This document shows positions 36,849-46,458 of a stretch of 64,000 nt of DNA, piece by piece (positions within the stretch are counted from its first letter, which is position 1; each line of letters opens with the position of its first letter). This stretch comes from an uncultured Bacteroidia bacterium (GTDB lineage: Bacteria > Bacteroidota > Bacteroidia > Bacteroidales > UBA932), in assembly GCA_902788095.1 (NCBI GenBank), contig CADAIT010000001.1, positions 62,001 through 126,000 on the forward strand. Direction: 5' to 3'. Made by a program: the position numbers and the translations under genes. The notes under the pieces are model-generated. The model ran no database searches. It was given only the letters and a program-made list of their open reading frames with translations, and had not been told where the DNA came from.

Positions 36849-38089
36849 CGGATGCTCACTTTACGGATCAGGCAGTTCTGGGAATCGCAGATGTAGAGGG
36901 TACTCTCATCGTACACCAGGATGCCGTCCACTTCGTTGAACTTGGCATTGAGGCCTTTTCCATCGGCATATCCCTTGGTGCCGCCCAAAATGGTTTCAAC
37001 CGTACCCTTGGAGTAGTCGCCATTCTCGTCCGGAGTAAGTTTCCGCACACAATGATATGCAGCATCGCCCACATAGATGGTGCCGTCGGGAGCGATGTCG
37101 AATCCCTGGCAGGAGCGTACCGTAGCCTTTAGTGGATCGCCGTCTCCGTCGTCCTTCTCGTCTTTTTTCTCGCCCGTACCCATAATCACAGTCTGAGTAC
37201 CGTCGGGAGCTACAGAAACCAGTTTATAACCATTCCAGAGAGCTGCAATCAGATTCCCCTTGGGATCGAAGCCGATGAAAGAAGGACCGCCCGTTTCAAA
37301 TGTGGCGTATTCACTCTTTTCCATGGTCCCGGCGGCAAACTTGTACACTTTCTGTGCATTGCGGCAAGGAACATAGATATTTCCGGAAGCATCGATGGCC
37401 ACGTTCATCGGGTTATTCAGACCGGAAGCCATCACTTCGTTTTTCTTCGTGCCCGGATTGAAGCGATACAGTTTGCCTTTCGCCTTATCGTTGTACCAAT
37501 AATTACCCTGGGCATCGAATGCGCCCTGCCATATGGCAGCGCCGCTTTCGTCAACAGATGCTTCACTGGTCACAGTCATATCGGGAGCGATGTGACGGAT
37601 CTTGTTCCCGCCACGGTCCGTGAACCAAAGCGTTCCATCGGCAGCCTTGTTAATGCCTGTGGGCATATAAGTGGCAGCTCCGGTACCCACGCCATCGATG
37701 CACTTGCGTACGCCCTGCTGGCCCACGATCGTAGAAACCAGGTACTCGTGGTCGGGAATCTTCAGGTAATTGAACTGGACACCCTCGGCCTTGCCGGCAG
37801 GGGCTTCCACCGAGAACTCGTATTGGCCGGGCTCATGGTCGGGAAGGATGACCAGCAAACGGTTGGAATAGGCTTCCAATACCCTGGCACGTTCTCCGCC
37901 CAGCATCACGATGTTCTTTTCGGGATCGGTGGAGAAATTGTTGCCCAAAAGGGTGACCAAATCTCCCGGATATCCATTCTTGGGATCTACCGATACCAAG
38001 CGGACGTCCGTAACGCGAGCCACGTAAGAATTCTTATGGCAGGCTGTCATCAAAAGCAGCGGAAGCAGAAAATATAGGATCTTTTTCAT
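36845..38089 (-). CDS. IPT/TIG-domain and NHL-propeller lipoprotein (putative surface binding protein)
   Basis: 414 aa, signal MKKILYFLLPLLLMTAC (lipobox Cys17). One IPT/TIG immunoglobulin-like domain is at about 28-110 (DPKNGYPGDLVTLLGNNFST), followed by NHL-type repeats at about 115-414 (PTGINKAADGTLWFTDRGGN, PMNVAIDASGNIYVPCRNAQ, GFDIAPDGTIYVGDAAYHCV). TIG/NHL lipoproteins occupy the place of surface glycan-binding proteins in many SusCD loci, so a binding role is inferred from position. It overlaps the EEP gene by 4 nt and follows a larger paralogue after 3 nt. Confidence 0.85.
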   Translation of the reverse strand: MKKILYFLLPLLLMTACHKNSYVARVTDVRLVSVDPKNGYPGDLVTLLGNNFSTDPEKNIVMLGGERARVLEAYSNRLLVILPDHEPGQYEFSVEAPAGKAEGVQFNYLKIPDHEYLVSTIVGQQGVRKCIDGVGTGAATYMPTGINKAADGTLWFTDRGGNKIRHIAPDMTVTSEASVDESGAAIWQGAFDAQGNYWYNDKAKGKLYRFNPGTKKNEVMASGLNNPMNVAIDASGNIYVPCRNAQKVYKFAAGTMEKSEYATFETGGPSFIGFDPKGNLIAALWNGYKLVSVAPDGTQTVIMGTGEKKDEKDDGDGDPLKATVRSCQGFDIAPDGTIYVGDAAYHCVRKLTPDENGDYSKGTVETILGGTKGYADGKGLNAKFNEVDGILVYDESTLYICDSQNCLIRKVSIR

Positions 38090-38092
38090 GGC

Positions 38093-39883
38093 TTATTCAA
38101 TAACGATTTCACGAATGAGGAAAGCATTGTATTCTGTTACAATAAGGCGTTTTCCGCTGGGATCCATGCGGATTTCACCCGGAGAGTTGAACCGGGCTTC
38201 GGCGCCCTTGCCGTCTACCTTGCCGCTCTGACCTGAAGTGCCCGCCACGGTGCTGATAACAGCATCTTCGTAGCCTTTCTCGCCACGGGCTATGAGCTTG
38301 ATGACCTTGAAGGAGTCATCGGCCAGATAGATATTGCCATCCTTATCCAAAGTGAGGCCGAAGAGGTTGGCTCCGAACTTGGCTGTCAGCGGTTTTCCGG
38401 GTTCGCCGGGATCATCGGCCTTGCCACTGCGGATACCGGCAATCACGAACTTGGTGCCGTCGGGTTTCACGCCGATAATCTGGCAGCCATTGGTACTGAC
38501 AATCAGGTTTCCTTCGGGATCGAATTCCATGGCAAGAGGACCGTCGTCGAAAGTAACGAAGGACTGCAAGGTGGAAAGGTCATCACCGGTAGCTTTGAAG
38601 ATAGCCTTGGAGCCGTCGCGGACCAGCACATAGGCATTGCCTGCAGCATCGAACGCAACATCCATGGGGGATGTACCTGTAAACGACGCAGCGACCACCT
38701 CAGCGACATCGGTCTTATAATTATAGCGGATGATCTTGTTGTTACCCTTGCTGGCATAGTAGAACCAGTCTCCCTTCATTGCTCCGCGCCAACCGGCGTT
38801 GGAAATGGAAGTTGTTTTCTTACTCGAAGTAACATCCCATGTGTTCAGATCCATGAAACGCATGGCATTGTTGCCATTATCCAAAATGGCCAGACGGCCG
38901 TCGGACAGGAATGCGACGCCACGGGGCTGACGGAACTTGGCAACGGTAGGGCCGCCGTCCACGATAGTTACGGCATCGGCGGCGCGGCCGGCGGTGCCGG
39001 ACATGGTCTTTACCGTGTATGTATAGGTCTTGGCCACATACATGAAGACAGGGCCCTCAACGGTCTTTTCACCCACCGTGACGACAATGGGATAAGAACC
39101 CTTGGGATTCGAAGGAATCTTCACGCTGAGTTTGGTGGTGGTGGCCGACAGGACTTCGGCCGGCACGCCGTTGAAACTTACCTGGTTTTCGGCAGGAATC
39201 TCACTGAAGCAGATGCCCGCCACTTCCACGATATCACCCTCAGAGCCGGAATTGGGTGTGATGCTGAATACCGTCAGTTCCGGTTTCTTGTCATAAGTGA
39301 AATTAGGGCCGCTGACCGTTTCTCCATCAACGGAAACCACGAAAGGATACTGACCTTCCGGATTGTCGGGAAGAACGACCACCAAACGGGTATCGTTGGC
39401 AGAAACTATCTCGCACGGAAGATCGTTGATCTTTACGGTATTCCTCTCCTTCTTGTTGGAGAAAAGCTGTCCGCTGATGGTGATCTGGTCACCCTCGATA
39501 CCGGACGCAGGAGTATAGGAGAAGATAGCCAGTTTTTCTTCCTCCACAGGTTCTGCATAGCGGAAGGTGAGGCCGGTGAGCGTTTCGCCGCCGGTAGTCA
39601 CGCTGACGGCCACATTGCCCAGCTCATGTTCCGGCATCTTGAAATATATCCTGTCGATGGTGACAGAAGTCACACTGGCCTGGACGCCGTCTACGGAAAC
39701 GGTGGCGGGTTCAGTGAAGCCATAGCCGGAAATCACAGCCGAAGTGCCGGGATAGCCTGCCTTGGGAAGGAGGGACAGCACCTTGGGCTTTACCACTTCG
39801 GGAGCCACAGGGTCGTGTTGGCAGGAAGCGGAGACCATTGCAGCCGCAACTGCCAATAATATGTATTTCAGACTCTTTTTCAT
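38093..39883 (-). CDS. Three IPT/TIG domains plus NHL-propeller lipoprotein (putative surface binding protein)
   Basis: 596 aa, signal MKKSLKYILLAVAAAMVSASC (lipobox Cys21). Three IPT/TIG domains are at about 32-112 (SLLPKAGYPGTSAVISGYGF), 118-200 (SYTPASGIEGDQITISGQLF) and 203-285 (SITPNSGSEGDIVEVAGICF). The NHL-type propeller at about 295-596 includes PRGVAFLSDGRLAILDNGNN and GLTLDKDGNIYLADDSFKVI. The TIG domains would hold the propeller away from the membrane, as in known surface glycan-binding proteins. It is probably a paralogue of the 414-aa neighbour with extra TIG domains. Confidence 0.87.
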   Translation of the reverse strand: MKKSLKYILLAVAAAMVSASCQHDPVAPEVVKPKVLSLLPKAGYPGTSAVISGYGFTEPATVSVDGVQASVTSVTIDRIYFKMPEHELGNVAVSVTTGGETLTGLTFRYAEPVEEEKLAIFSYTPASGIEGDQITISGQLFSNKKERNTVKINDLPCEIVSANDTRLVVVLPDNPEGQYPFVVSVDGETVSGPNFTYDKKPELTVFSITPNSGSEGDIVEVAGICFSEIPAENQVSFNGVPAEVLSATTTKLSVKIPSNPKGSYPIVVTVGEKTVEGPVFMYVAKTYTYTVKTMSGTAGRAADAVTIVDGGPTVAKFRQPRGVAFLSDGRLAILDNGNNAMRFMDLNTWDVTSSKKTTSISNAGWRGAMKGDWFYYASKGNNKIIRYNYKTDVAEVVAASFTGTSPMDVAFDAAGNAYVLVRDGSKAIFKATGDDLSTLQSFVTFDDGPLAMEFDPEGNLIVSTNGCQIIGVKPDGTKFVIAGIRSGKADDPGEPGKPLTAKFGANLFGLTLDKDGNIYLADDSFKVIKLIARGEKGYEDAVISTVAGTSGQSGKVDGKGAEARFNSPGEIRMDPSGKRLIVTEYNAFLIREIVIE

Positions 39884-39885
39884 AA

Positions 39886-40845
39886 TTACGGTTCATTGAC
39901 GGTTACCATCCAGGTGTTGACGACAGGGCGCTGGGCACCGTCGGAAGCACGGTTGCGGAGTTGATAGATATTGGCCGATGGATGACGGATCACCAATTGT
40001 GCGCTGCCGCCGCCGTCCAGGTTGGAAGCCCAGCTGCAGCCCAGGCTCTTCATTATTTCACCCATCTCCCAATAAAGCATGCCGTCTGACCAGAGCGCCT
40101 GGCGGCCGTCTACGATCATAAAGAACAGGGTATTCCCGTCCTCGGTATATCCTACGACATTACGGGGATGACGGTTGGTGGAATAACCGGAGAAGTCGCC
40201 CGGGACCTCACCGTTGCTCAGGACAATTACGCCGCTGCCTGTCACATCCCTGAGATCCGATGCCATTTGACGGTAGGTGACGGTATCGCGGATAACCGGC
40301 TTCCCGTCGAAATCCAGGCCGAAGAAACTGATGGCCTGATCGGTCAGGGTGGGAGAATACACAAAGGTATTCTTGAGGACACGACCGTTTCTGTGGATGG
40401 GGCCGCGGATCTTTCCGTTGGACGTATCCCAGAAGTCGGCGTTTACCACGGCGACCACGCGACGTCCGGGCTTGTCCACATATTCAATCATGTCGGAAGG
40501 GGTCTGGCGGCTGCCGATTACATAGGAATCCAAATCATACGGCATTCCCACCTTCATTTTCACGCCAGGCGTATTCAGTTTGATGCGCAGGATGAAAACG
40601 TGCTCCACTTTTGCCAGTGAAGTCTGCAGATGGATATCCGTTTCGTCCACGCCGGCAGCGATCATGAAAGTCGTGTCGGCATAGACATGACCTACCGAGG
40701 CGGCCAGTGCCACCTGTTTTCCCAATTCCGTCCTGGGGACATAGGAGGTATCCGGAATATCTTCCGGTCCGGCAGGCAGTTTCTTGCAGGCCAGGACTGA
40801 CGGCAGCAGCAAGAGAGTCAGCAGTATATATGTTTTCTTCTTCAT
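39886..40845 (-). CDS. Phosphodiester glycosidase-family (NAGPA) lipoprotein
   Basis: 319 aa from MKKKTYILLTLLLLPSVLAC (lipobox Cys20). A start 12 codons earlier falls inside susD and lacks the signal, so it is rejected. The domain has RRVVAVVNADFWD, GVIVLSNGEVPGD, VVGYTEDGNTLFFMIVDGRQ and SWASNLDGGGSAQLVI. The last two match the NAGPA/exopolysaccharide glycosidase signature (Val-Asp-Gly-Arg and Asn-Leu-Asp-Gly-Gly-Gly-Ser). Family members cleave N-acetylglucosamine from a phosphodiester bond. In this locus it strengthens the case that the substrate carries phosphodiester-linked sugars. It begins 4 nt after susD. Confidence 0.87.
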   Translation of the reverse strand: MKKKTYILLTLLLLPSVLACKKLPAGPEDIPDTSYVPRTELGKQVALAASVGHVYADTTFMIAAGVDETDIHLQTSLAKVEHVFILRIKLNTPGVKMKVGMPYDLDSYVIGSRQTPSDMIEYVDKPGRRVVAVVNADFWDTSNGKIRGPIHRNGRVLKNTFVYSPTLTDQAISFFGLDFDGKPVIRDTVTYRQMASDLRDVTGSGVIVLSNGEVPGDFSGYSTNRHPRNVVGYTEDGNTLFFMIVDGRQALWSDGMLYWEMGEIMKSLGCSWASNLDGGGSAQLVIRHPSANIYQLRNRASDGAQRPVVNTWMVTVNEP

Positions 40846-40849
40846 AAGG

Positions 40850-42157
40850 CTATTCCTCCTCATTGTTATTGGGTGTTGCAACCCAGAGTGGGTTCTGTTT
40901 CAGCAGTTTGTTCAGGGTGAGTTCACGGGAAGGGATGGGCTGTACACTATACTTGTGGTCTACGCCCACTACCTTCTCGTACTTCCCGGTACGAACCAGA
41001 TCGAACCAACGGAATCCCTCACCAAACAGTTCCAGACGGCGCTCATTCAGGACAGCGTCCAGAAAAGCATCCTCATTGGCCGGTGACACATCGGGCAGGC
41101 CGCGGAAGCGTCTGAGTTCATTCAGACGGTCGATTCCCAGGGCAAGCCCCTTTCCTTCGGCACTGATCAGATACATCTCGGCGAGACGGGTGATATAGAT
41201 AGGATCGTGACCGGCATCGCCCATGCAGTATTTGTTTACTACATTGTTGCTGCCCTGGATATCTACAGACACCGTACGGCGCTTGTCAATGTGCTGGAAC
41301 ATGTCCATGGCCTCCTGCGTGGGGCAGAAAGTATAGCTGCCGCCCACCGGGGATTCCTTCGTATAATAATACGAGCCGATATTGTAGCTTCCCTCCTCCA
41401 GAAGGTTGGAGAAAGTGAAAATCTCTTCCTTGTTGGCCACACCGCGGAAGATATCCGTGAAATCGGCCAGTGCGAAACGGCCGCAGGTAATCAGTTCTTC
41501 GGCCAGTTCCGCGGCTTCGGCTTTCCTGCCCATGGCCAAATAGGTTCGGGCCAGAAGAGCCTTTGCAGCATCCTTGGACACGTAATTCTTGGTGGTGAAA
41601 TCGGGAGCCAGCTTCACGGCCTGCTGGAATTCAGATTCGACGAATTTCCAGGCATCGGCCTCCGGAGTCTGGGCAATATCCTCGGTGATAATCTTGTCCA
41701 CGATGGGAACGTCTCTCCAGCGGGCCACGATATTGTAGTAGTACAGGCCCCTGAAGAAATGGCCCACGCCCAGCATCTCGTTTTTCTTAACCGATTCCGG
41801 CAGTTTCTCGATGGAACGGATGAAGTTGTTGATCTGATACATGCCGGCATAGTAACCATTCCAAGGTCCGCCAACCATAGAGTTGTCAGGGCCGATGGCA
41901 CCTTGAATCACCAGAGCCGGTGTATTGGTAGATGTAGCACCCGGGCGGATGAGGTCACCGCCGATGATGTCAAACATGGCCCAGCCGTTGAATGTAGGTT
42001 TATACTGGGCAATGTTGTATACGCCAACCATCAGCATTTCGGCATCGTCTTCCGTAAGATTGTCACTGGAGACGGCATTATGCGGATACTGGTCCAGAAA
42101 CTTGCCACAAGAAACCAGGGCCAGTGCTGCTGCAATAATATAAATATACTTTTTCAT
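40850..42157 (-). CDS. RagB/SusD family nutrient-uptake lipoprotein
   Basis: 435 aa, signal MKKYIYIIAAALALVSC (lipobox Cys17). SusD-type features include KFLDQYPHNAVSSDNLTEDD at the mature start, the TPR-like GVGHFFRGLYYYNIVARWRD, YVSKDAAKALLARTYLAMGR, and the C-terminal IYITRLAEMYLISAEGKGLA and ERRLELFGEGFRWFDLVRTG. It is shorter than the SusD at 1170-3011 and not closely similar. It forms a surface lid with the SusC encoded 5 nt upstream. Confidence 0.94.
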   Translation of the reverse strand: MKKYIYIIAAALALVSCGKFLDQYPHNAVSSDNLTEDDAEMLMVGVYNIAQYKPTFNGWAMFDIIGGDLIRPGATSTNTPALVIQGAIGPDNSMVGGPWNGYYAGMYQINNFIRSIEKLPESVKKNEMLGVGHFFRGLYYYNIVARWRDVPIVDKIITEDIAQTPEADAWKFVESEFQQAVKLAPDFTTKNYVSKDAAKALLARTYLAMGRKAEAAELAEELITCGRFALADFTDIFRGVANKEEIFTFSNLLEEGSYNIGSYYYTKESPVGGSYTFCPTQEAMDMFQHIDKRRTVSVDIQGSNNVVNKYCMGDAGHDPIYITRLAEMYLISAEGKGLALGIDRLNELRRFRGLPDVSPANEDAFLDAVLNERRLELFGEGFRWFDLVRTGKYEKVVGVDHKYSVQPIPSRELTLNKLLKQNPLWVATPNNNEEE

Positions 42158-42162
42158 GACGC

Positions 42163-45100
42163 TCAGAATTTAAGATTGACGCCGAAGGTAAAAGAGCGGG
42201 GCTGGGGAATCCACATGCAGTCCAGGCCCATCTTGGTAGCATCCAGCGAGGTGTTCACCTCCGGATCCAGGAAACGGAATGGAGCCAGCAGCCACACATT
42301 GTCACCCTGGACATAGACACGCAGTTTTTCAACACCAATCCGCTTGGTCAGGTTTGCAGGAAGGGTATAACCCACGGTGACCGTACGCAGACGCAGATAG
42401 GAAGCGTCGTGAAGGAAGCGCGTGTTTTTGAACATGGTGGAGTTCCAGGTGTATCCATAAATGGCACGGGGCGTGGTATTGGTAGTTCCGGGACCGGTCC
42501 AGCGGGCCAGGGCTTCGGATTCCTGGGCAGGCCAGTTACCGTTACCCAGACGAAGGCCACCCGTCCAGTACTCATACAGTTTGGCACCGTACGAGAAAGT
42601 GAAGAAAATATTGAAATCGAAACCCTTATAGGTAAAGGAGTTATTCAGACCACCCGTGAATTTAGGGTTGGCCGATCCGACGAACTGGCTGTCATAGGCG
42701 CTGCTGATATCGCCGTCGGGCTCGCCATTGGGGCCGGAAACATCTTCATAGATGCAGTCACCGGCACGGACGCCGTAATTGTCGCGCAGATAAGTGGGGA
42801 CCTCATCATCGCTTTGATAGATGCCGGTCATCTTGATCATATAGAAGCTTCCCACTTCCTCACCAACTTTCAAGGCGTGATAGTCATCCGTCCTCAGAAT
42901 CTCATCCTCTCCGATAAGTCCAGTGAGACGGTTGCGGACGAAGGAAATGTTGAAATCACCTTTCCAGTGGAAGTCGTGCTTGCCAAGGTTTCCGCCGATG
43001 GCGAATTCGAGACCCTTATTGCGCATGGAGCCAATATTGCAGGTATAATTGGTAAAACCAGTGGTAGCTGCAGTAGGCTTGGAGTATAGCAGATTGCGGG
43101 TATCTTTCAAGAATGCATCGGCCGTAATGGTAAGGGCGCCGGAGAAGAATGAAAGATCTGTGCCGATATCATACTGGTCAGCCTTTTCCCATTCGAGGTC
43201 GCGGTTGCCCTGCGTCATCACAGCCAGACCGTTCTTGTTCATGTAATTGTAACCGCCGTTTGCCAGCGACTGGTAGGCATAGCTGCCGATACCGCCCTGG
43301 TTACCGGTGGCGCCGTAACTCACGCGGAGCTTGGCATTGGTTCCGGTGAATGTCCAGAAAGGTTCTTCGGTAATGTTCCAACCCAGTGAAACGGACGGGA
43401 AGAAACCGTAACGATGTTCCGGGGCGAACTTAGACGAACCATCATATCGGGCGTTCACAGTTGCCAGATAACGATTCTTCCAGTTAACGGTAGTGCGGAA
43501 CATAAAGGACTGCAGGCCCCAGGAGGAAAGGCCAGAGGTAACTTCCGGGAATTCTGCTGCAACGGAGTTCACGTCAAAGGACTTGGAGGGGAAACCCTGG
43601 CCCTTCTGGCGGGCAGTGGAATTATTATCCAACTGGAAGGAATGGCCCAGCATGACGTCCAACGAGAGGCCATCGAATGCATGGCTGTAGTCGAGGATGT
43701 TGTCTACGACGATGGACGTGAAGTTTTTGCGGGAATCGATGAGCACGCCTACAGAGTTGCCGTACATGTGCTCGGCAGAATACTGCACATGGTCTTCGGC
43801 TGCCATAAAGTCGCCACCGAAACTTGTCTTGAAATGCAGATCCTTGGAGAAATTCAGGCGGACAAAAGCGTTCCCGTACATACGGTAGCTTTTGTTGTAT
43901 ACATTCTGTTCATTGATAGCCTGGACAAGGTTGTAGTGAAGGAGCTCGGCATTGATGATGGTATAAGAGCCGTCCGGTTTGAAGGGAGTATCCCAAGGGC
44001 GGTGCTCAAGGCCATGCGTCAACATGGATGTGCCGATATTGCCATCGGGCACACGGTTGGCGTTGGTATAACTGAAATTCAATGAAGCACCCACGGAAAG
44101 CCAGGGACGTACATCGCTGTTGACATTGGCTTTAATGCCGTATTTCTGGTACAGGCTCCCCATGCCCACACCTTCATTCTGTTTGGCGTTGGCAGAAATA
44201 TAATAATTGCTGTTTTCGGAACCTCCGGAAACCGAAATATTGGTACTCCAGCTCTTGGCTACACGGAACACCATGTCCAGCCAGCTGAATTGCGGTTTGC
44301 CGGGATACGGATTCTCCAGACGGGCGATAGAACTGCCGGTCTGCATATTGTAATTGTCGATGGCCTCATTCTGCACTTCCAGGTACAGGTCGGCGTCTGC
44401 CACCTTCAGCTTGGAAAGGTTGGGCAGGTAACTCAGGCCGAAAGTTGCATCGGCCGACAGCTTGGGAGCGCCTTTCGCACCTTTCTTGGTGGTGATAATA
44501 ATGACGCCGTTGGTACCGCGGGAACCATAGATGGCCGCCGATGCGGCATCCTTCAGCACCTGCACCGATTCGATATCGGCAGGATTGATATCGGAAAGGC
44601 CGGTAAGGGATTCACCTCCCCATGCGCCGGTATCACCCGAGGTATTGCTCATGGGAACACCGTCAATCACATAGAGGGGTTCGTTTCCGGCAGTCAGGGA
44701 GCCGATACCACGGATACTCACACGGCTTTTTCCACCCGGGGTGCCGGAGGCCGCCGTCACATTTACACCGGGCACACGGCCCTGCAGCATGGCATCGGGA
44801 CTCAGCACCTGACGCTCGCCTTCCTCGGCCGGCTTATATGTTGCGATGGCCGATGTGATATCCCGGCGCTGCATGCTGCCGTAACCCACAACAACGGATT
44901 CTTCCAGCAGCGTGATATCATCCGACAGCATGATAATGAAGCCATCTGTCCGGGAGCCCAATGGAAAACGGACTTCCTTGTATCCCAGCATGCTCACAAG
45001 AAGGACATCGCCTTTCTGAGCCTGAATGGAAAAGGAGCCGTCGTTGTCGGACATGGCGACAGCCGACATACCTTCCACCTGAATAACGGCGCCGATGACA

Positions 45101-45459
45101 GGGCCATCTTTATCCTGGACCTTTCCCGAATAAACCTTCACTGCGCCCTTCTCTTTCTTGACAATCAGAATAATCTTGTCTTTGATACGGGCTTCACAAT
45201 TGGTTCCTTCCAGAAGGGAGGCCAGGACCTGCGAGAGTCTCTTTCCACTGGGAGCTGTTACTACTTTTTTCAGATCCAGCAGATTCTCATTGTATGCGAT
45301 GGAATAGCCGCTTTGCTGTTCAACTGCCGACAACGCTCCGGAAAGGGTCAGGCGACTTTTGGAAAAGTTGATGACCGGTTCCTCCTGCGCTTGGAGCAGG
45401 TTAGGGATGAGCAGGCCTATCAGCAGCATACAACATGTAAGCATAATAGTCTTTCTCAT
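42163..45459 (-). CDS. SusC/RagA family TonB-dependent transporter with STN signalling domain
   Basis: 1098 aa. After the signal peptide (cleavage near LLQAQ) an STN domain spans about 30-98 (FSKSRLTLSGALSAVEQQSG, LASLLEGTNCEARIKDKIIL). A carboxypeptidase-regulatory-like domain is at about 105-185, the plug at about 190-320 (LLEESVVVGYGSMQRRD, DGVPMSNTSGDTG, GTNGVIIITTKKG), and the barrel ends SFTFGVNLKF. STN domains touch the periplasmic part of FecR-type anti-sigma factors, and a FecR gene lies 36 nt upstream, so ligand uptake probably triggers expression of this locus. It is the main transporter of region 3. Confidence 0.95.
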   Translation of the reverse strand: MRKTIMLTCCMLLIGLLIPNLLQAQEEPVINFSKSRLTLSGALSAVEQQSGYSIAYNENLLDLKKVVTAPSGKRLSQVLASLLEGTNCEARIKDKIILIVKKEKGAVKVYSGKVQDKDGPVIGAVIQVEGMSAVAMSDNDGSFSIQAQKGDVLLVSMLGYKEVRFPLGSRTDGFIIMLSDDITLLEESVVVGYGSMQRRDITSAIATYKPAEEGERQVLSPDAMLQGRVPGVNVTAASGTPGGKSRVSIRGIGSLTAGNEPLYVIDGVPMSNTSGDTGAWGGESLTGLSDINPADIESVQVLKDAASAAIYGSRGTNGVIIITTKKGAKGAPKLSADATFGLSYLPNLSKLKVADADLYLEVQNEAIDNYNMQTGSSIARLENPYPGKPQFSWLDMVFRVAKSWSTNISVSGGSENSNYYISANAKQNEGVGMGSLYQKYGIKANVNSDVRPWLSVGASLNFSYTNANRVPDGNIGTSMLTHGLEHRPWDTPFKPDGSYTIINAELLHYNLVQAINEQNVYNKSYRMYGNAFVRLNFSKDLHFKTSFGGDFMAAEDHVQYSAEHMYGNSVGVLIDSRKNFTSIVVDNILDYSHAFDGLSLDVMLGHSFQLDNNSTARQKGQGFPSKSFDVNSVAAEFPEVTSGLSSWGLQSFMFRTTVNWKNRYLATVNARYDGSSKFAPEHRYGFFPSVSLGWNITEEPFWTFTGTNAKLRVSYGATGNQGGIGSYAYQSLANGGYNYMNKNGLAVMTQGNRDLEWEKADQYDIGTDLSFFSGALTITADAFLKDTRNLLYSKPTAATTGFTNYTCNIGSMRNKGLEFAIGGNLGKHDFHWKGDFNISFVRNRLTGLIGEDEILRTDDYHALKVGEEVGSFYMIKMTGIYQSDDEVPTYLRDNYGVRAGDCIYEDVSGPNGEPDGDISSAYDSQFVGSANPKFTGGLNNSFTYKGFDFNIFFTFSYGAKLYEYWTGGLRLGNGNWPAQESEALARWTGPGTTNTTPRAIYGYTWNSTMFKNTRFLHDASYLRLRTVTVGYTLPANLTKRIGVEKLRVYVQGDNVWLLAPFRFLDPEVNTSLDATKMGLDCMWIPQPRSFTFGVNLKF

Positions 45460-45495
45460 AGAAACGAGGATTGGTTATTAGATAATGATAAATGA

Positions 45496-46404
45496 TTAAC
45501 GGATGTAAATGGCATCATCAGTGCGGCTGTACCGCATGGACGGGACTACCGAACATATGGCGTCCAGCAATTCGTCCACGGTTTCTCCGTGGATAAAGCG
45601 TGCGCTGATCCTGGCCTTGTCATATTTGGAGGTGGTCAGGTAAACCTGGACGCCATAGTGGCGCTGGATAATCCTGATAATCTCATGGATAGACTCCGAA
45701 TGGAAACAAAGATTGCCCCCTTCCCAGGACATGGATTCAGAGGAATTGGCACGCCCATGGACAAGGGCGCCGGTGGAACGCTCCAGAGCGCAGTACTGTT
45801 CCGGCTCCAGTTCCACCACCCTTTCAGGCGCGTTCTTCGGCCAGGCCGCGATGGCGCCCCTGTTCAGGGTTGCGGTAACCATGGGATCGTCGAAATAGGC
45901 TTTCACATCAAAGCGGGTCCCATGCACCTTCACCACCAGGTCGGAGGTCTGCACATAAAAAGCATCCTCCTCAGAAGCAGTCACATCGAAAATAGCCTCC
46001 CCGGAAAGGAACACCGTGCGTTCCGATTGGAAAGTCTCCGGATAAATGAGTACCGACTGTGCATTCAACAGGACACGGGAATGGTCGGGAAGAATAACCT
46101 CGGCGGTTTCTCCGCAAGATGTGGAACGCTGGATATAATTGACGGCTGCGACCTGGTTCTGCGGCGCAGTACGGCGTGCATAGCGGACAGAAAAGACCGG
46201 TACCAGAATCAGGGCACAGACAGCCGCAACCGAGAAGATGACTCGGAGGTACTTTGTCCTGCGGATGCTCCGTTCCCTGGCAAGATAGGCTTCCAACGTC
46301 CGGGAGCGCTTCATCACCTCTTCAAAAGCGGCGTCCAGTTCCTCCGAAGACATGGAAAACGGTTCAATCTGATCCCACCCCGGGAAATGATCGAAAGGTG
46401 TCAT
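45496..46404 (-). CDS. FecR-family anti-sigma factor
   Basis: 302 aa. The N-terminal cytoplasmic part (about 1-48) would hold the sigma factor. A single membrane helix is at about 50-70 (LRVIFSVAAVCALILVPVF). The periplasmic FecR domain follows at about 95-205 (TSCGETAEVILPDHSRVLLN, FLSGEAIFDVTASEEDAFYV, VKVHGTRFDVKAYFDD), then a C-terminal DUF4974-like STN-contact region (SIHEIIRIIQRHYGVQVYLT). It should sequester the ECF sigma encoded just upstream until the STN domain of SusC signals. A terminator at 46432-46452 lies between the two genes. Confidence 0.93.
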   Translation of the reverse strand: MTPFDHFPGWDQIEPFSMSSEELDAAFEEVMKRSRTLEAYLARERSIRRTKYLRVIFSVAAVCALILVPVFSVRYARRTAPQNQVAAVNYIQRSTSCGETAEVILPDHSRVLLNAQSVLIYPETFQSERTVFLSGEAIFDVTASEEDAFYVQTSDLVVKVHGTRFDVKAYFDDPMVTATLNRGAIAAWPKNAPERVVELEPEQYCALERSTGALVHGRANSSESMSWEGGNLCFHSESIHEIIRIIQRHYGVQVYLTTSKYDKARISARFIHGETVDELLDAICSVVPSMRYSRTDDAIYIR

Positions 46405-46431
46405 AGTTTTAGCGTTTACGTAATAAAGACG

Positions 46432-46452
46432 AAAAAAGGGGCGTCAGCCCCT
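46432..46452 (-). terminator. Intrinsic terminator between the ECF sigma and fecR genes
   Basis: The minus strand reads AGGGGC, loop TGAC, GCCCCT, then TTTTT (46436-46432), 7 nt after the sigma stop. It is likely to limit transcription into fecR-susCD. Confidence 0.85.
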
Positions 46453-46458
46453 AAGAGA

